Of a DNA stretch of 64,000 nucleotides, positions 25,665 to 33,905 are shown one piece after another. The notes beneath the pieces were generated by a model that was given only the letters and a program-made list of their open reading frames with translations, searched no databases and was not told where the DNA came from. Each line of letters starts with the position of its first letter. Position 1 is the first letter of the stretch. Both the position numbers and the translations under genes were made by a program. The DNA comes from Mycobacterium sp. GA-0227b (GTDB lineage Bacteria; Actinomycetota; Actinomycetes; Mycobacteriales; Mycobacteriaceae): NCBI RefSeq assembly GCF_001499855.1, contig NZ_LQIK01000012.1, positions 434,001 through 498,000 on the forward strand, given 5' to 3'.

Positions 25665-26660
25665 TCATTCCCGCAGAGTCATATGCGGGGTGCACCCGTA
25701 TGTCTCGCGGTAGGCCTCGGCGAACCGGCCGGTATGTGCGAAACCCCACCGGGCGGCGACGTCAGTCACCGTGGTGCGGGTCCGATCGGCGGCCTGCAGC
25801 TCCTGGTGGGCGTAGTGCAGCCGAAGTCGGCGTAGGTACTGCAGCGGGGTCGTCTCGAGGTGGCGACGAAACATGTACTGCACCGCGCGGGGCGTGACGT
25901 GGACGGCCTCGGCGACGTCGTCGAGCGCGATGTCGTTGGCGACATTGGATTCCATGAATTCCATCGCGCGACGAAGCAGCACGGGTTGGTGGTCGGTTCG
26001 GTCGTGGGTCGTGGGCGCCGCGGCGAGCGAGTTCGGGAACGTCGACATCGTGACGGCCGCAAGGAGTCGCGCCGCGTGACCGAGAACCAGCGGAGTGGCC
26101 AACGCGTCGTCGGTGAGGATGACGTCCTTGACGTAGGTGATCGTGTTCTTCAACAGCCGGGACGCTGCGCCATCGACGGGCTGCAGGCTGGTGAAGCAGA
26201 TCGGAGCCTGGCCCGTCGGGAGCGCGGTGGCGACCCCGACCAGTATCGACGGGTCGAGCATCACCGAGGTCGCGTGCAGATCATGGGCGTGGGTCCGATG
26301 CGGCGCGTCCGGCTGGGAGACCAGCGCGAGCTCACCCGCGGCCACCTCGGTCACCTCGCGGCCGCACTCCCGGCCCAACCGCCCACTGGTCGGCCAAACC
26401 ACCAAGACCTTGTGCAAGGGCTCGGTCGAGGCCTGCACGTCTCCGGCCAATCGAATGTCCTCGACAGCGAACGGTCCGACGGCGGTGCGTTCGTGGATGA
26501 GAAGTTTCGCCGACCGACGAGCGTTTTCATCGCGGTCCAGCCGCATCTTGGCGCCGTACGCATCCTCGAGAAATTCCTCGGCGCGAGCGAGTTCGGCGAT
26601 CTCGACGTGAGACCGCTGGGGGCTATGCACATTGACGGCCGTGGTGGCGATGAGAATCAC
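25665..26660 (-). CDS. AraC-family transcriptional regulator
   Basis: The 331-residue protein has an N-terminal cupin-like sensor region (about 35-190) and a C-terminal double HTH. Helices MEFMESNVANDIALDDVAEAVHVTPRAVQYMFRRHLETTPLQYLRRLRLHYAHQELQ (given as landmarks over residues about 228-285) are followed by VTDVAARWGFAHTGRFAEAYRETYGCTPHMTLRE, the canonical AraC second helix and PxxxR-like end. Start GTG at 26660; GTG at 26630 (VHSPQR) is an alternative. No target is evident; neighbours are a STAS-ATPase and ligD, both unlikely partners. Confidence 0.9.
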   Translation of the reverse strand: MILIATTAVNVHSPQRSHVEIAELARAEEFLEDAYGAKMRLDRDENARRSAKLLIHERTAVGPFAVEDIRLAGDVQASTEPLHKVLVVWPTSGRLGRECGREVTEVAAGELALVSQPDAPHRTHAHDLHATSVMLDPSILVGVATALPTGQAPICFTSLQPVDGAASRLLKNTITYVKDVILTDDALATPLVLGHAARLLAAVTMSTFPNSLAAAPTTHDRTDHQPVLLRRAMEFMESNVANDIALDDVAEAVHVTPRAVQYMFRRHLETTPLQYLRRLRLHYAHQELQAADRTRTTVTDVAARWGFAHTGRFAEAYRETYGCTPHMTLRE

Positions 26661-26751
26661 CCACTCAAACTGGAGCGAGTTGGGGCATGAGGCTCAACCC
26701 TTGGCTCCCACTACGGTACCCATCGAGCTGGGTTTCGAAGCACCGGCGGCG

Positions 26752-29028
26752 CTACTCCCACTTGACCTCGGCCGGGTCCTTGTCCGGGCGCAGCCCGCGC
26801 CAACTCGGCTGGCGCAGCCGGGCGTCGGAGGTTCGTTCGCTGTAGCGCACCTCGCCGACCAGTTCGGGGCGGACGTATGTGACGCCCTTGGCGTCCTGGC
26901 GGGGCAGTCGCTCGTTGAACGGGCTGTCGTCCGTTTCCAGCGGCTTGAGCGTCTTCTTGAGTTCGGCAAGGGCCTTGTCGGTGAAGCCGGTGCCGACGCG
27001 GCCGACGAACTGCAGTCCACCGTCTGACGGGATCCCGAGGAGCAGAGCGCCGATGCCGCTCGATCGGCCGCCCTCGCCCTGACGCCAGCCGCCGATCACG
27101 ACTTCCTGGGTGTTCCACAGCTTGTCCTTGATCCACGACGACGACCGCCGCCCCGGTTGGTATGTCGAGTCGCGCTTCTTGGCGACGACGCCTTCCCAGC
27201 CCTTCTTGCGGGCATATTCGAGCGCTTCGGGGCCGTCGCCCGGCAACAGGTCCGGGACGATCAACCCGCCGCCTTCGGCGAGTGCCTCCAGTAGCCGCCG
27301 TCGGTCGGAATACTTGGCGCGCAACAGCGATCGGCCGTCGAGGTGCAAGATGTCGAACGCCCAGAATTCCACCCGGGTCGAGCGGGCGCGGTTCTGCATC
27401 TCGGTGAAGCTGGGCACCCCCGACTCGTCGAGCGCCACCGCCTCGCCGTCGAGGATCACATGGTGCTCGGCGAGATCGGCTGCGAGCGCTCCGAATTGGG
27501 GAAACTCCGCGGTCACGTCGCGGCCGCGTCGCGACCGGACGGTCAGCCTGCCGCGGTCCGCGTCGAGAATCACCCGGTAGCCGTCCCACTTGCCCTCGAA
27601 CGCCCACTGGCCGGCCTTGAGCCGCGCGACCGATCCTTCCGTCGACAGCATCGGCGCGAGATCACCGGCTTGCGGCCGCTTCTGGTCCTTCATCCGGTGC
27701 GCGAGCCAATTCTTGCCGTCGGTCTGAATCAGGGCGTAGCGGCCGTCGATCTTCTTGCCCCGCAAATTGATGATGACCTCGCCGCCGTCGTTGGGACTGT
27801 CGGGCGGCACGTCGTTGAACTTCTCGGCCTCATACGTGCCGGTGTCCCAGACGATCATCTTGCCGCCGCCGTATTCCCCTTTCGGGATCTCGCCGTGAAA
27901 GGTCAGATACTCCAGCGGATGGTCCTCGGTGTGCACGGCCAGGTGGTTCACCGACGGGGTGTCGGGCAGGTTCTTGGGCACCGCCCAGCTCACCAGCACG
28001 CCGTCGCGTTCCAGTCGCAGGTCGTAGTGCAGCCGGCGGGCGTGGTGCTCCTGGATGACGAACTTGTCGTTGTTGCCAGTTTTCGGCGGCTTGTTCGGCA
28101 CCGGTTCCGGGGTTTTCGACGCGTCGCGCATGCTGCGGTACGTGGTCAGCCGATCGGGCACCGGCACCGCCTCGTCGAGCGGCGCCAGCAGATCGCCCAT
28201 CTCCTCGACGCGCTCGAGTACCTCGTCGAACCGCAGGTGCCGAAGCTTGCGGTCGCCGATCTCGTCCCATGTTCTGGGCGCGGCGACGGTCGGATGTTCG
28301 CGTCCGCGAAGGGAATACGGGGCGATGGTGGTCTTGGCGCCGTTGTTCTGGCTCCAGTCGACGAACACCTTTCCGGCGCGCAGGCTCTTCGTCATCGTCG
28401 CGGTTACCCGCTTGGGCATCGTCTTCTCCAGCTGCTGGGCGACCCGCCGGGCGAGCACCGATGCGCCCTGGGAACTGATCGGCTCCTGCAGCGGCACGTA
28501 CAGGTGCAGACCCTTGCTGCCGCTGGTCAACGGGTAAGTGGTGAGCCCGATGTCGCCTATCAGATCCCGTACCTCGTGGGCGACCTCGCAGAGTTGCCGA
28601 AACGACACTCCCTCGCCGGGGTCGAGGTCGAAGACGATGCGGGTCGCCGGGCCGGGGGTCGGTGGGCCGTCGTCCCTGGCGACGAATCGCCATTGCGGCA
28701 CATGGACTTCGAGCGCGGCCTGCTGCGCGATCCACGCCAGCCCCTCGGCGGTGTCGATGAGCGGATACGTCGTCGTCCCGGACCGGTGGGTTACCGACGC
28801 GCGGTCCAGCCATTCGGGCGCCGACGAGGCGAGCTGCTTCTCGAAGAACGACGGCTCTTCGACACCGTTCGGCCAGCGCTTGCGGGTGACGGCACGGCCC
28901 ACGATATGCGGGATCATCGCCTCGGCGATGCCGACGTAGTAGTCGAACACCTCGGCCTTGGTGGTCCCCGTCGCCGGGTACAGCAACTTGTCCGGGTTGG
29001 TCAGCTTCACCCGGCCGAATCGATCCAC
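26752..29028 (-). CDS. ligD: Multifunctional NHEJ DNA ligase LigD (Pol-PE-Lig)
   Basis: The 758-residue protein has the mycobacterial domain order. The N-terminal primase-polymerase domain (about 1-290) carries the catalytic DLD in RIVFDLDPGEG. The phosphoesterase domain (about 320-450) has HHARRLHYDLRLERDGVLVSW in two parts and HTEDHPLEYLTFHGEIP. The ligase domain (about 465-758) carries the adenylated lysine in EGKWDGYR (Lys480; Lys481 in M. tuberculosis) and GEAVALDESGVPSF. With Ku it repairs double-strand breaks by end joining. Length matches Rv0938 (759). It is divergent from the ku-side genes. Confidence 0.97.
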   Translation of the reverse strand: MDRFGRVKLTNPDKLLYPATGTTKAEVFDYYVGIAEAMIPHIVGRAVTRKRWPNGVEEPSFFEKQLASSAPEWLDRASVTHRSGTTTYPLIDTAEGLAWIAQQAALEVHVPQWRFVARDDGPPTPGPATRIVFDLDPGEGVSFRQLCEVAHEVRDLIGDIGLTTYPLTSGSKGLHLYVPLQEPISSQGASVLARRVAQQLEKTMPKRVTATMTKSLRAGKVFVDWSQNNGAKTTIAPYSLRGREHPTVAAPRTWDEIGDRKLRHLRFDEVLERVEEMGDLLAPLDEAVPVPDRLTTYRSMRDASKTPEPVPNKPPKTGNNDKFVIQEHHARRLHYDLRLERDGVLVSWAVPKNLPDTPSVNHLAVHTEDHPLEYLTFHGEIPKGEYGGGKMIVWDTGTYEAEKFNDVPPDSPNDGGEVIINLRGKKIDGRYALIQTDGKNWLAHRMKDQKRPQAGDLAPMLSTEGSVARLKAGQWAFEGKWDGYRVILDADRGRLTVRSRRGRDVTAEFPQFGALAADLAEHHVILDGEAVALDESGVPSFTEMQNRARSTRVEFWAFDILHLDGRSLLRAKYSDRRRLLEALAEGGGLIVPDLLPGDGPEALEYARKKGWEGVVAKKRDSTYQPGRRSSSWIKDKLWNTQEVVIGGWRQGEGGRSSGIGALLLGIPSDGGLQFVGRVGTGFTDKALAELKKTLKPLETDDSPFNERLPRQDAKGVTYVRPELVGEVRYSERTSDARLRQPSWRGLRPDKDPAEVKWE

Positions 29029-29062
29029 AGTGTGAACGTATACCCGCTGTTACGTTGGATTC

Positions 29063-29284
29063 GTGACTCGACTTGCGGCGGCGGTGCTGGTCGCGACGGC
29101 GGCTCTGCTATCGGCGCCTCACGCGGCGGCCGATCCGCAAGACCTTGTCCCCTACTGCTCGGGCGACCAGACGCCGATGGACAACAACTGCCGGCCGATG
29201 GCGCATCAGGAGTTCACCCACGGGTCGGGGTTCGGACCGGACCTGCCGAATGGCTTGGACCCGTCGAACCAGCCGGTGACCTGA
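29063..29284 (+). CDS. Small secreted protein
   Basis: The 73-residue product starts at GTG (MTRLAAAVLVATAALLSAPH) with a Sec signal peptide cut after AHAAA (about 23). The mature 50 residues contain CSGDQTPMDNNC, a Cys pair, and GFGPDLPNGLDPSNQP. Similar short secreted proteins are common in mycobacteria; function unknown. TACGTT (29051-29056) sits 6 nt before the GTG, indicating a leaderless transcript. Confidence 0.75.
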   Translation: MTRLAAAVLVATAALLSAPHAAADPQDLVPYCSGDQTPMDNNCRPMAHQEFTHGSGFGPDLPNGLDPSNQPVT

Positions 29285-29375
29285 ACGTCGAGTTCTGCAC
29301 CAGGGTCGTCGCGCCGTTCACAGCGGTGGCGCCGAAATCCGCGGCAACGGCAGCGCGCCGGGTAGCGTGAAAAAC

Positions 29376-29390
29376 GTGGTGACCGGATGA
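29376..29390 (+). promoter_or_regulatory. Candidate leaderless 4-codon uORF ending on the kinase start
   Basis: A -10-like TAGCGT (29363-29368) is followed 7 nt later by GTG GTG ACC GGA TGA. The TGA overlaps the ATG of the sugar-kinase gene (29387) as ATGA. If transcription starts at the first GTG, ribosomes would translate this mini-ORF and re-initiate on the kinase, which has no Shine-Dalgarno of its own. The sequence is seen; the mechanism is inferred. Confidence 0.35.
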
Positions 29391-30340
29391 GTTCGGGCGA
29401 CGGTAGGCAGCGAGCGCTGGTGATCGGCGAGGCTTTGATCGACATCGTCTCCCGTCCCGGCCAAGTCAGCGCTGAACACGTCGGCGGCAGCCCGCTCAAT
29501 GTGGCGGTCGGGCTGGCCCGCCTCGATCGCGACGTCGAATTCCTCACCCACATCGGCGACGACGAACGGGGTTGGCGCATCGTCGAGTATGTCGAAGCGG
29601 CTGGGGTGCAACTGGTTACGGGAAGCACGAACGCGGCCCGCACTCCGACCGCGCTGGCCACTCTCGACGAGCACGGCTCGGCACAGTACGACTTCGACAT
29701 CGAATGGCAACTGACGGGCACGCCGGAGGTCGGGCCGCCGCTCGTCGTGCACACCGGGTCAATCGCGACGGTGTTGGAGCCCGGGTGCCGCGCCACCGCG
29801 GCGCTGCTCGACACCTACCACCCGTCGGCGACCGTGACGTTCGACCCGAATGTGCGGCCGGTGCTGATCGAGGACGGCGACGCCGCACGCAACCGCATCG
29901 ATCGGATCATCGAGCGAAGTGATGTCGTCAAGGTGAGCGACGAGGACATGCGCTGGATCGACCCGGACCGCTCTGCCGAGCAGATCGCCCACACGTGGCT
30001 GGCGATGGGCCCGTCCGTGGTAGCGGTGACCACGGGTGGGCAAGGGGCGTTCGCGCTGTGCGCACAGGGCACGGTGCGGGTGCCGGCGTTCCAGGTCGAC
30101 GTCGTCGACACGGTCGGCGCGGGCGATGCGTTCATGACCGGCCTGATCGACGCCCTGTGGACGCTGGGCCTGCTGGGTGCCGAACGACGGGCTGACCTGG
30201 CTCGAATCGGCACCGAGGAGCTGACGAGCGTCGTGCGAACCGCCGCCCTGTCGTCGGCGTTGACGGTGTCCCGTGCCGGCGCCGATCTTCCTGATCGCAG
30301 CAGCCGCGATGCGGCGCAGAAATCAGCCATACTGGGTTGA
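29387..30340 (+). CDS. PfkB-family carbohydrate kinase (fructokinase-like)
   Basis: The 317-residue ribokinase-fold kinase starts ALVIGEALIDIVSRPGQ. It has the N-terminal signature GGSPLNVAVGLARLDRDVEFLTHIGDDERG and the C-terminal signature DTVGAGDAFMTGLIDAL, whose Asp is the catalytic base. The substrate is probably fructose or another hexose. The stop codon shares one base with the ku start (TGATG), so the kinase and Ku are translated in tandem, an unusual coupling of sugar phosphorylation and DNA repair that may just reflect operon packing. Confidence 0.87.
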   Translation: MSSGDGRQRALVIGEALIDIVSRPGQVSAEHVGGSPLNVAVGLARLDRDVEFLTHIGDDERGWRIVEYVEAAGVQLVTGSTNAARTPTALATLDEHGSAQYDFDIEWQLTGTPEVGPPLVVHTGSIATVLEPGCRATAALLDTYHPSATVTFDPNVRPVLIEDGDAARNRIDRIIERSDVVKVSDEDMRWIDPDRSAEQIAHTWLAMGPSVVAVTTGGQGAFALCAQGTVRVPAFQVDVVDTVGAGDAFMTGLIDALWTLGLLGAERRADLARIGTEELTSVVRTAALSSALTVSRAGADLPDRSSRDAAQKSAILG

Positions 30341-31275
30341 TGCGTTCCATATGGAAAGGCTCGATCGCGTTCGGCCTGGTGAACGTCCCGGTCAAGGTCT
30401 ACAGCGCGACCCAGGACCACGACGTGAAGTTCCATCAGGTGCACGCGAAGGACAACGGACGCATTCGGTACAAGCGCGTCTGTGAACTCGACGGCGAGGA
30501 AGTCGAGTACCGCGACATCGCCCGGGCGTATGAATCCGACGACGGGCAGACGGTGATCATCACCGACGAGGACATTGCGACGCTTCCCGAGGAACGCAGT
30601 CGGGAGATCGAGGTGCTGGAGTTCGTTCCGGCCGGCGACATCGATCCGATGATGTATGACCGCAGTTATTTCCTTGAGCCCGAGGGCAAGTCGTCAAAGT
30701 CATATGTGCTGTTGACCAAGACGCTCAAGGAGACCGACCGCGTCGCGATCGTCCATTTCGCGTTGCGCAACAAGACCCGGCTCGCGGCGCTGCGGGTGCA
30801 GGACTTCAGCAAGCGCGACGTCATGGTGATCCAGACGCTGTTGTGGCCCGACGAGATCCGCGATCCCGATTTCCCGGTGCTGGACAAGGAAGTCGACATC
30901 AAATCGGCCGAGTTGAAGATGGCCACCCAGGTCGTGGACTCGATGACCGACGACTTCAATCCCGACCGCTACCACGACGACTATCAGGAGCAGCTGCACG
31001 AGCTGATCCAGGCGAAACTCGAAGGCGGCGAAGCCTTTACCACCGAGGAGCAGCCGCAGGAGCTCGACGAGACCGAGGATGTCTCCGACCTGCTGGCCAA
31101 GCTCGAGGCGAGCGTGAAGGCCCGGCGCGAAGGCCGCGGCAAGTCCGACGACGGGGACAAGCCGGCCAAGAAGGCGCCCGCGAAGAAGGCCGCCGCGAAG
31201 AAGGCCCCGGCCAAGAAGGCCGCCAAGAAGTCGCCTGCCAAAAAGGCCGCGAAGAAGACCGCTGCCAAGAAGTAA
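30340..31275 (+). CDS. ku: Non-homologous end-joining protein Ku, with lysine-rich tail
   Basis: Bacterial Ku forms a ring-shaped homodimer on DNA ends and recruits LigD. The 311-residue protein has the Ku core (MRSIWKGSIAFGLVNVPVKVY; VCELDGEEVEYRDIARAYE; FLEPEGKSSKSYVLLTKTL; MVIQTLLWPDEIRDP) to about residue 255. A histone-H1-like tail of repeated PAKKA/AAKK units follows, absent from the 273-residue M. tuberculosis Ku; in M. smegmatis such extensions aid DNA binding. Start ATG at 30340 overlaps the kinase stop by 1 bp. Confidence 0.96.
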   Translation: MRSIWKGSIAFGLVNVPVKVYSATQDHDVKFHQVHAKDNGRIRYKRVCELDGEEVEYRDIARAYESDDGQTVIITDEDIATLPEERSREIEVLEFVPAGDIDPMMYDRSYFLEPEGKSSKSYVLLTKTLKETDRVAIVHFALRNKTRLAALRVQDFSKRDVMVIQTLLWPDEIRDPDFPVLDKEVDIKSAELKMATQVVDSMTDDFNPDRYHDDYQEQLHELIQAKLEGGEAFTTEEQPQELDETEDVSDLLAKLEASVKARREGRGKSDDGDKPAKKAPAKKAAAKKAPAKKAAKKSPAKKAAKKTAAKK

Positions 31276-31290
31276 GCGCCCCGCGATCGC

Positions 31291-31346
31291 CGGTTGTGAA
31301 TCTGGCGACGGTTTTCCCTGGATCTACGTCGTGAGGTTCACAATTG
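31291..31346. terminator. Imperfect hairpin after ku
   Basis: CGGTTGTGAATCTGGCGACG (31291-31310) and CGTCGTGAGGTTCACAATTG (31327-31346) can pair (outer TTGTGAA/TTCACAA and inner CGACG/CGTCG), 16 nt downstream of the ku stop. It resembles the hairpins at 7514 and 60343, which share a TGGCGAC core. Confidence 0.5.
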
Positions 31347-31364
31347 AGCGAACCTGCGACAAAT

Positions 31365-31378
31365 TAGAACGTGTTTCA
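31365..31378. promoter_or_regulatory. Second KstR-type operator
   Basis: TAGAACGTGTTTCA fits the KstR consensus TnnAACnnGTTnnA at all fixed positions. It lies 23 bp before the GTG of the SDR gene at 31402, and a -10-like TACCGT (31390-31395) sits 6 nt before that GTG. The arrangement suggests that a KstR-like TetR repressor controls a leaderless transcript of the SDR/reductase pair. Binding is inferred. Confidence 0.65.
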
Positions 31379-31401
31379 GTTCGGCCTGTTACCGTGACGC
31401 C

Positions 31402-32193
31402 GTGATTCTCGACAGATTTCGACTGGACGATCAGGTGGCCGTGGTCACCGGTGCGGGCCGCGGCCTCGGCGCCGCGATGGCGGTCGCATTCGCGGAAGCC
31501 GGTGCAGACGTGCTGATCGCGTCACGCACACAGTCGCAACTCGAGGAGGTCGCCGAGCAGATCGGCGCCGCCGGACGACGGGCCCACATCGTCGTCGCGG
31601 ACCTCGCACACCCGGAGGACACCGCCAAGCTCGCGGACGCGGCGGTCGAGGCGTTCGGCAAACTAGACATCGTCGTCAACAACGTCGGCGGCACCATGCC
31701 GAACGCGCTCCTCAACACCTCCACGAAGGACCTGCGCGACGCCTTCACCTTCAACGTCTCGACCGCGCACGCGCTCACGGCAGCCGCCGTACCGCACATG
31801 CTCGAGCACTCCGGCGGCGGCAGCATCATCAACGTCACCTCCACCATGGGCCGGTTGGCCGGCCGCGGTTTCGCCGCCTACGGCACCGCGAAGGCCGCGC
31901 TCGCCCACTACACCCGGTTGGCCGCGCTCGACCTCTGCCCGCGGATCCGGGTCAACGCGATCGCACCGGGCTCGATCCTGACCTCGGCGCTCGACATCGT
32001 CGCCTCCAACGACGAGCTGCGGAAGCCGATGGAGCAGGCCACCCCGATGCGCCGCCTCGGTGAACCCGATGACATCGCCGCTGCCGCCGTGTATCTCGCC
32101 TCGCCCGCAGGCAGCTATCTGACCGGTAAGACGCTCGAGGTGGACGGCGGGTTGACGGTCCCGAATCTCGACCTGCCCATCCCGGATCTGTGA
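31402..32193 (+). CDS. Short-chain dehydrogenase (Rv0927c-like), putative KstR target
   Basis: The 263-residue classical SDR has [43 protein letters not shown] with the active-site Ser, AYGTAKAAL (YxxxK) and [14 protein letters not shown]. Its length and its placement beside an Rv0926c-like reductase equal M. tuberculosis Rv0927c. The GTG start follows a TACCGT box by 6 nt, downstream of a KstR-type box, so a role in steroid or related lipid catabolism is a reasonable inference. The substrate is unproven. Confidence 0.88.
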   Translation: MILDRFRLDDQVAVVTGAGRGLGAAMAVAFAEAGADVLIASRTQSQLEEVAEQIGAAGRRAHIVVADLAHPEDTAKLADAAVEAFGKLDIVVNNVGGTMPNALLNTSTKDLRDAFTFNVSTAHALTAAAVPHMLEHSGGGSIINVTSTMGRLAGRGFAAYGTAKAALAHYTRLAALDLCPRIRVNAIAPGSILTSALDIVASNDELRKPMEQATPMRRLGEPDDIAAAAVYLASPAGSYLTGKTLEVDGGLTVPNLDLPIPDL

Positions 32194-32203
32194 GAGGAAG
32201 CCC

Positions 32204-33292
32204 ATGACCATCAAGGTGGCCGCGATCGGCACCGGCAACGTCGGACGGCACGCGCTGACCCAGCTGATCAACGACCCGCAGTACGAGCTCACCGCCGTGT
32301 GGGTGTCGTCGGACGCCAAAGCCGGTAAGGACGCGGGAGACCTTGCGGGGCTTGGGGTTTCGACAGGTATCACCGCGACGGCCGACATCGACGCGGTACT
32401 GGCCACCCAGCCCGACTGTGCCGTCTACACCGCGATGGCCGACAACCGCCTGCCCGACGCGCTCGAGGACTATCGCCGCATCCTGGCCGCCGGCGTCAAC
32501 GTCGTGGGCAGCAGCGCCGTCTTCCTGCAGTACCCGTGGCAGGTGCTGCCCGACGACCTCGTCAAGCCGATCGAGGAGGCCACGCAACAAGGCAATTCGT
32601 CCCTGTTTGTCAACGGCATCGACCCCGGCTTCGCCAACGACCTGCTGCCGCTGGCACTGGCGGGCACCTGCCAGAGCGTCGAACAGATCCGCTGCATGGA
32701 GATCATCAACTACGACACCTACGACAGCGCCACGGTCATGTTCGACGTGATGGGCTTCGGCAAACCGCTCGACGAGATCCCGATGCTGCTGCAACCCGGG
32801 GTGCTCAGCCTCGCCTGGGGATCGGTGGTGCGCCAGCTCGCCGCGGGCCTGGGCATCGAGCTCGACAACGTGACCGAAACCTATGTGCGGGATCCGGCGC
32901 CCGAGGATTTCGACATCGCCGCAGGCCATATTGCCAAGGGCACCGCAGCGGCCTTGCGCTTCGAAGTGCAGGGCATCAAGGACGGCAAGGTCGCCGTCGT
33001 CCTCGAACACGTCACGCGGCTGCGCGACGACCTGCACCCGGACTGGCCGCAACCGGCGCAGGAGGGCGGCTCGTACCGCCTCGAGATCACCGGCGAGCCG
33101 TCCTACACGCTCGACCTGTGCCTCAGCAGCCCCAACGGCGACCACAATCACGCCGGGCTGGTCGCGACCGCCGCCCGCGTCGTCAACGCGATTCCCGCGG
33201 TCGTGGCCGCCCCGCCGGGCATCCGCACGACGCTCGACTTGCCGCTGATCACCGGAAAAGGGCTGTACGCTCTGCGCCAAGGCCAACGGTAG
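32204..33292 (+). CDS. Dihydrodipicolinate-reductase-like NAD(P)H-dependent oxidoreductase (Rv0926c-like)
   Basis: The 362-residue protein opens MTIKVAAIGTGNVGRHALTQ, a Rossmann dinucleotide fold. LFVNGIDPGFANDLLPLALA and IRCMEIINYDTYDSATVMFDVMGFG follow. It resembles the DapB-N/2,4-diaminopentanoate-dehydrogenase-like family of mycobacteria, whose substrates are unknown. GAGAGGAAGCCC provides a Shine-Dalgarno before the ATG, and it follows the SDR by 10 bp, so they form an operon with the shared KstR-type control. Confidence 0.83.
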   Translation: MTIKVAAIGTGNVGRHALTQLINDPQYELTAVWVSSDAKAGKDAGDLAGLGVSTGITATADIDAVLATQPDCAVYTAMADNRLPDALEDYRRILAAGVNVVGSSAVFLQYPWQVLPDDLVKPIEEATQQGNSSLFVNGIDPGFANDLLPLALAGTCQSVEQIRCMEIINYDTYDSATVMFDVMGFGKPLDEIPMLLQPGVLSLAWGSVVRQLAAGLGIELDNVTETYVRDPAPEDFDIAAGHIAKGTAAALRFEVQGIKDGKVAVVLEHVTRLRDDLHPDWPQPAQEGGSYRLEITGEPSYTLDLCLSSPNGDHNHAGLVATAARVVNAIPAVVAAPPGIRTTLDLPLITGKGLYALRQGQR

Positions 33293-33312
33293 TTCAGACT
33301 GAGGACGTGCCC

Positions 33313-33579
33313 ATGCGAACCACACTTCGTTATCTCGCTCCGGTGATCGCGGCCGGTGGCGTCGCAGCGGCGCTCGCCGGCGCACCGTTGGCCGGCGCCG
33401 AACCGGCCAATCCGACGCTGCCGCAGTGCGTCGACACCGGCGGCGCCCAGGCGATCGGCGGCTCCACGACGGAATGCGTGTCGCCAGGCAACGTTTCGAT
33501 CAACGCCACGCCCGCCGAACAGGAGTATGTGGGTCCGTGGGGCAGCATGTGGGAAGGCGACGGGTTCTTCTTCCCGTGA
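33313..33579 (+). CDS. Small secreted protein, two-Cys
   Basis: From the ATG at 33313 the 88-residue product has a signal peptide (MRTTLRYLAPVIAAGGVAAA, cut near AGAEP at about 29). A mature region follows with CVDTGGAQAIGGSTTEC and a C-terminal YVGPWGSMWEGDGFFFP. It is 21 bp after the reductase gene. The following gene encodes a related architecture (CVDIAPNTTQC...PYRGWAWGP), so the two are probably tandem paralogues of unknown function. Confidence 0.72.
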   Translation: MRTTLRYLAPVIAAGGVAAALAGAPLAGAEPANPTLPQCVDTGGAQAIGGSTTECVSPGNVSINATPAEQEYVGPWGSMWEGDGFFFP

Positions 33580-33616
33580 CCGTCCGGGCCTGCCCCTGCC
33601 GCGCAAGTCGTCGATA

Positions 33617-33838
33617 ATGCGCTGTCTCGCAATGGTTTTTGCAGCGGCCGCGGTTGGCATGTGTACCCTCGTCGCACCCGCCGCCACCGCCGCGCCCGAA
33701 TGCGTCGACATCGCCCCGAACACCACCCAGTGCGATACGAACGGCAGCTCTCAGATCGTCACGTCACCGTCGGTGCAGACCGGGCCGTACCGCGGCTGGG
33801 CCTGGGGCCCCGTGATCGTCGGTGGACGCGGTAGGTGA
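33617..33838 (+). CDS. Small secreted protein, paralogue of the preceding gene
   Basis: The 73-residue product begins MRCLAMVFAAAAVGMCTLVA with signal cleavage after ATAA (about 26). The mature portion has CVDIAPNTTQCDTNGSSQI and ends YRGWAWGPVIVGGRGR. The shared CVD...TxC pair and terminal W-G motif with the gene at 33313 indicate duplication. Function unknown. No strong Shine-Dalgarno is seen. Confidence 0.65.
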   Translation: MRCLAMVFAAAAVGMCTLVAPAATAAPECVDIAPNTTQCDTNGSSQIVTSPSVQTGPYRGWAWGPVIVGGRGR

Positions 33839-33859
33839 CCCCGTAGCCGCACGGGGTTG

Positions 33860-33875
33860 AGGTTTCGGCTAACCT
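33860..33875. promoter_or_regulatory. Metalloregulator-like palindrome upstream of mntH
   Basis: AGGTT-N6-AACCT is a perfect 5-bp inverted repeat. The right half extends to GGCTAACCTAA, which equals half of the 19-bp IdeR/DtxR iron box, and 13 of 19 positions match overall. DtxR-family repressors (MntR for manganese, IdeR for iron) would be the natural regulators of an Nramp transporter. The site is 31 bp before the mntH start. Which repressor binds is not resolvable here. Confidence 0.45.
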
Positions 33876-33905
33876 AACTTTTCTATTCGCTATTCCGGAT
33901 AGAAG

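Noticed and set aside
27343..29370. 675-codon plus-strand open frame opposite ligD
   Set aside because: It is a shadow of the ligD reading frame with no recognisable domain; LigD motifs are complete on the minus strand.
31150..31275. A DNA tandem repeat element at the end of ku
   Set aside because: The repetition is codon-level (AAG/GCC for Lys/Ala) encoding the basic tail of Ku.
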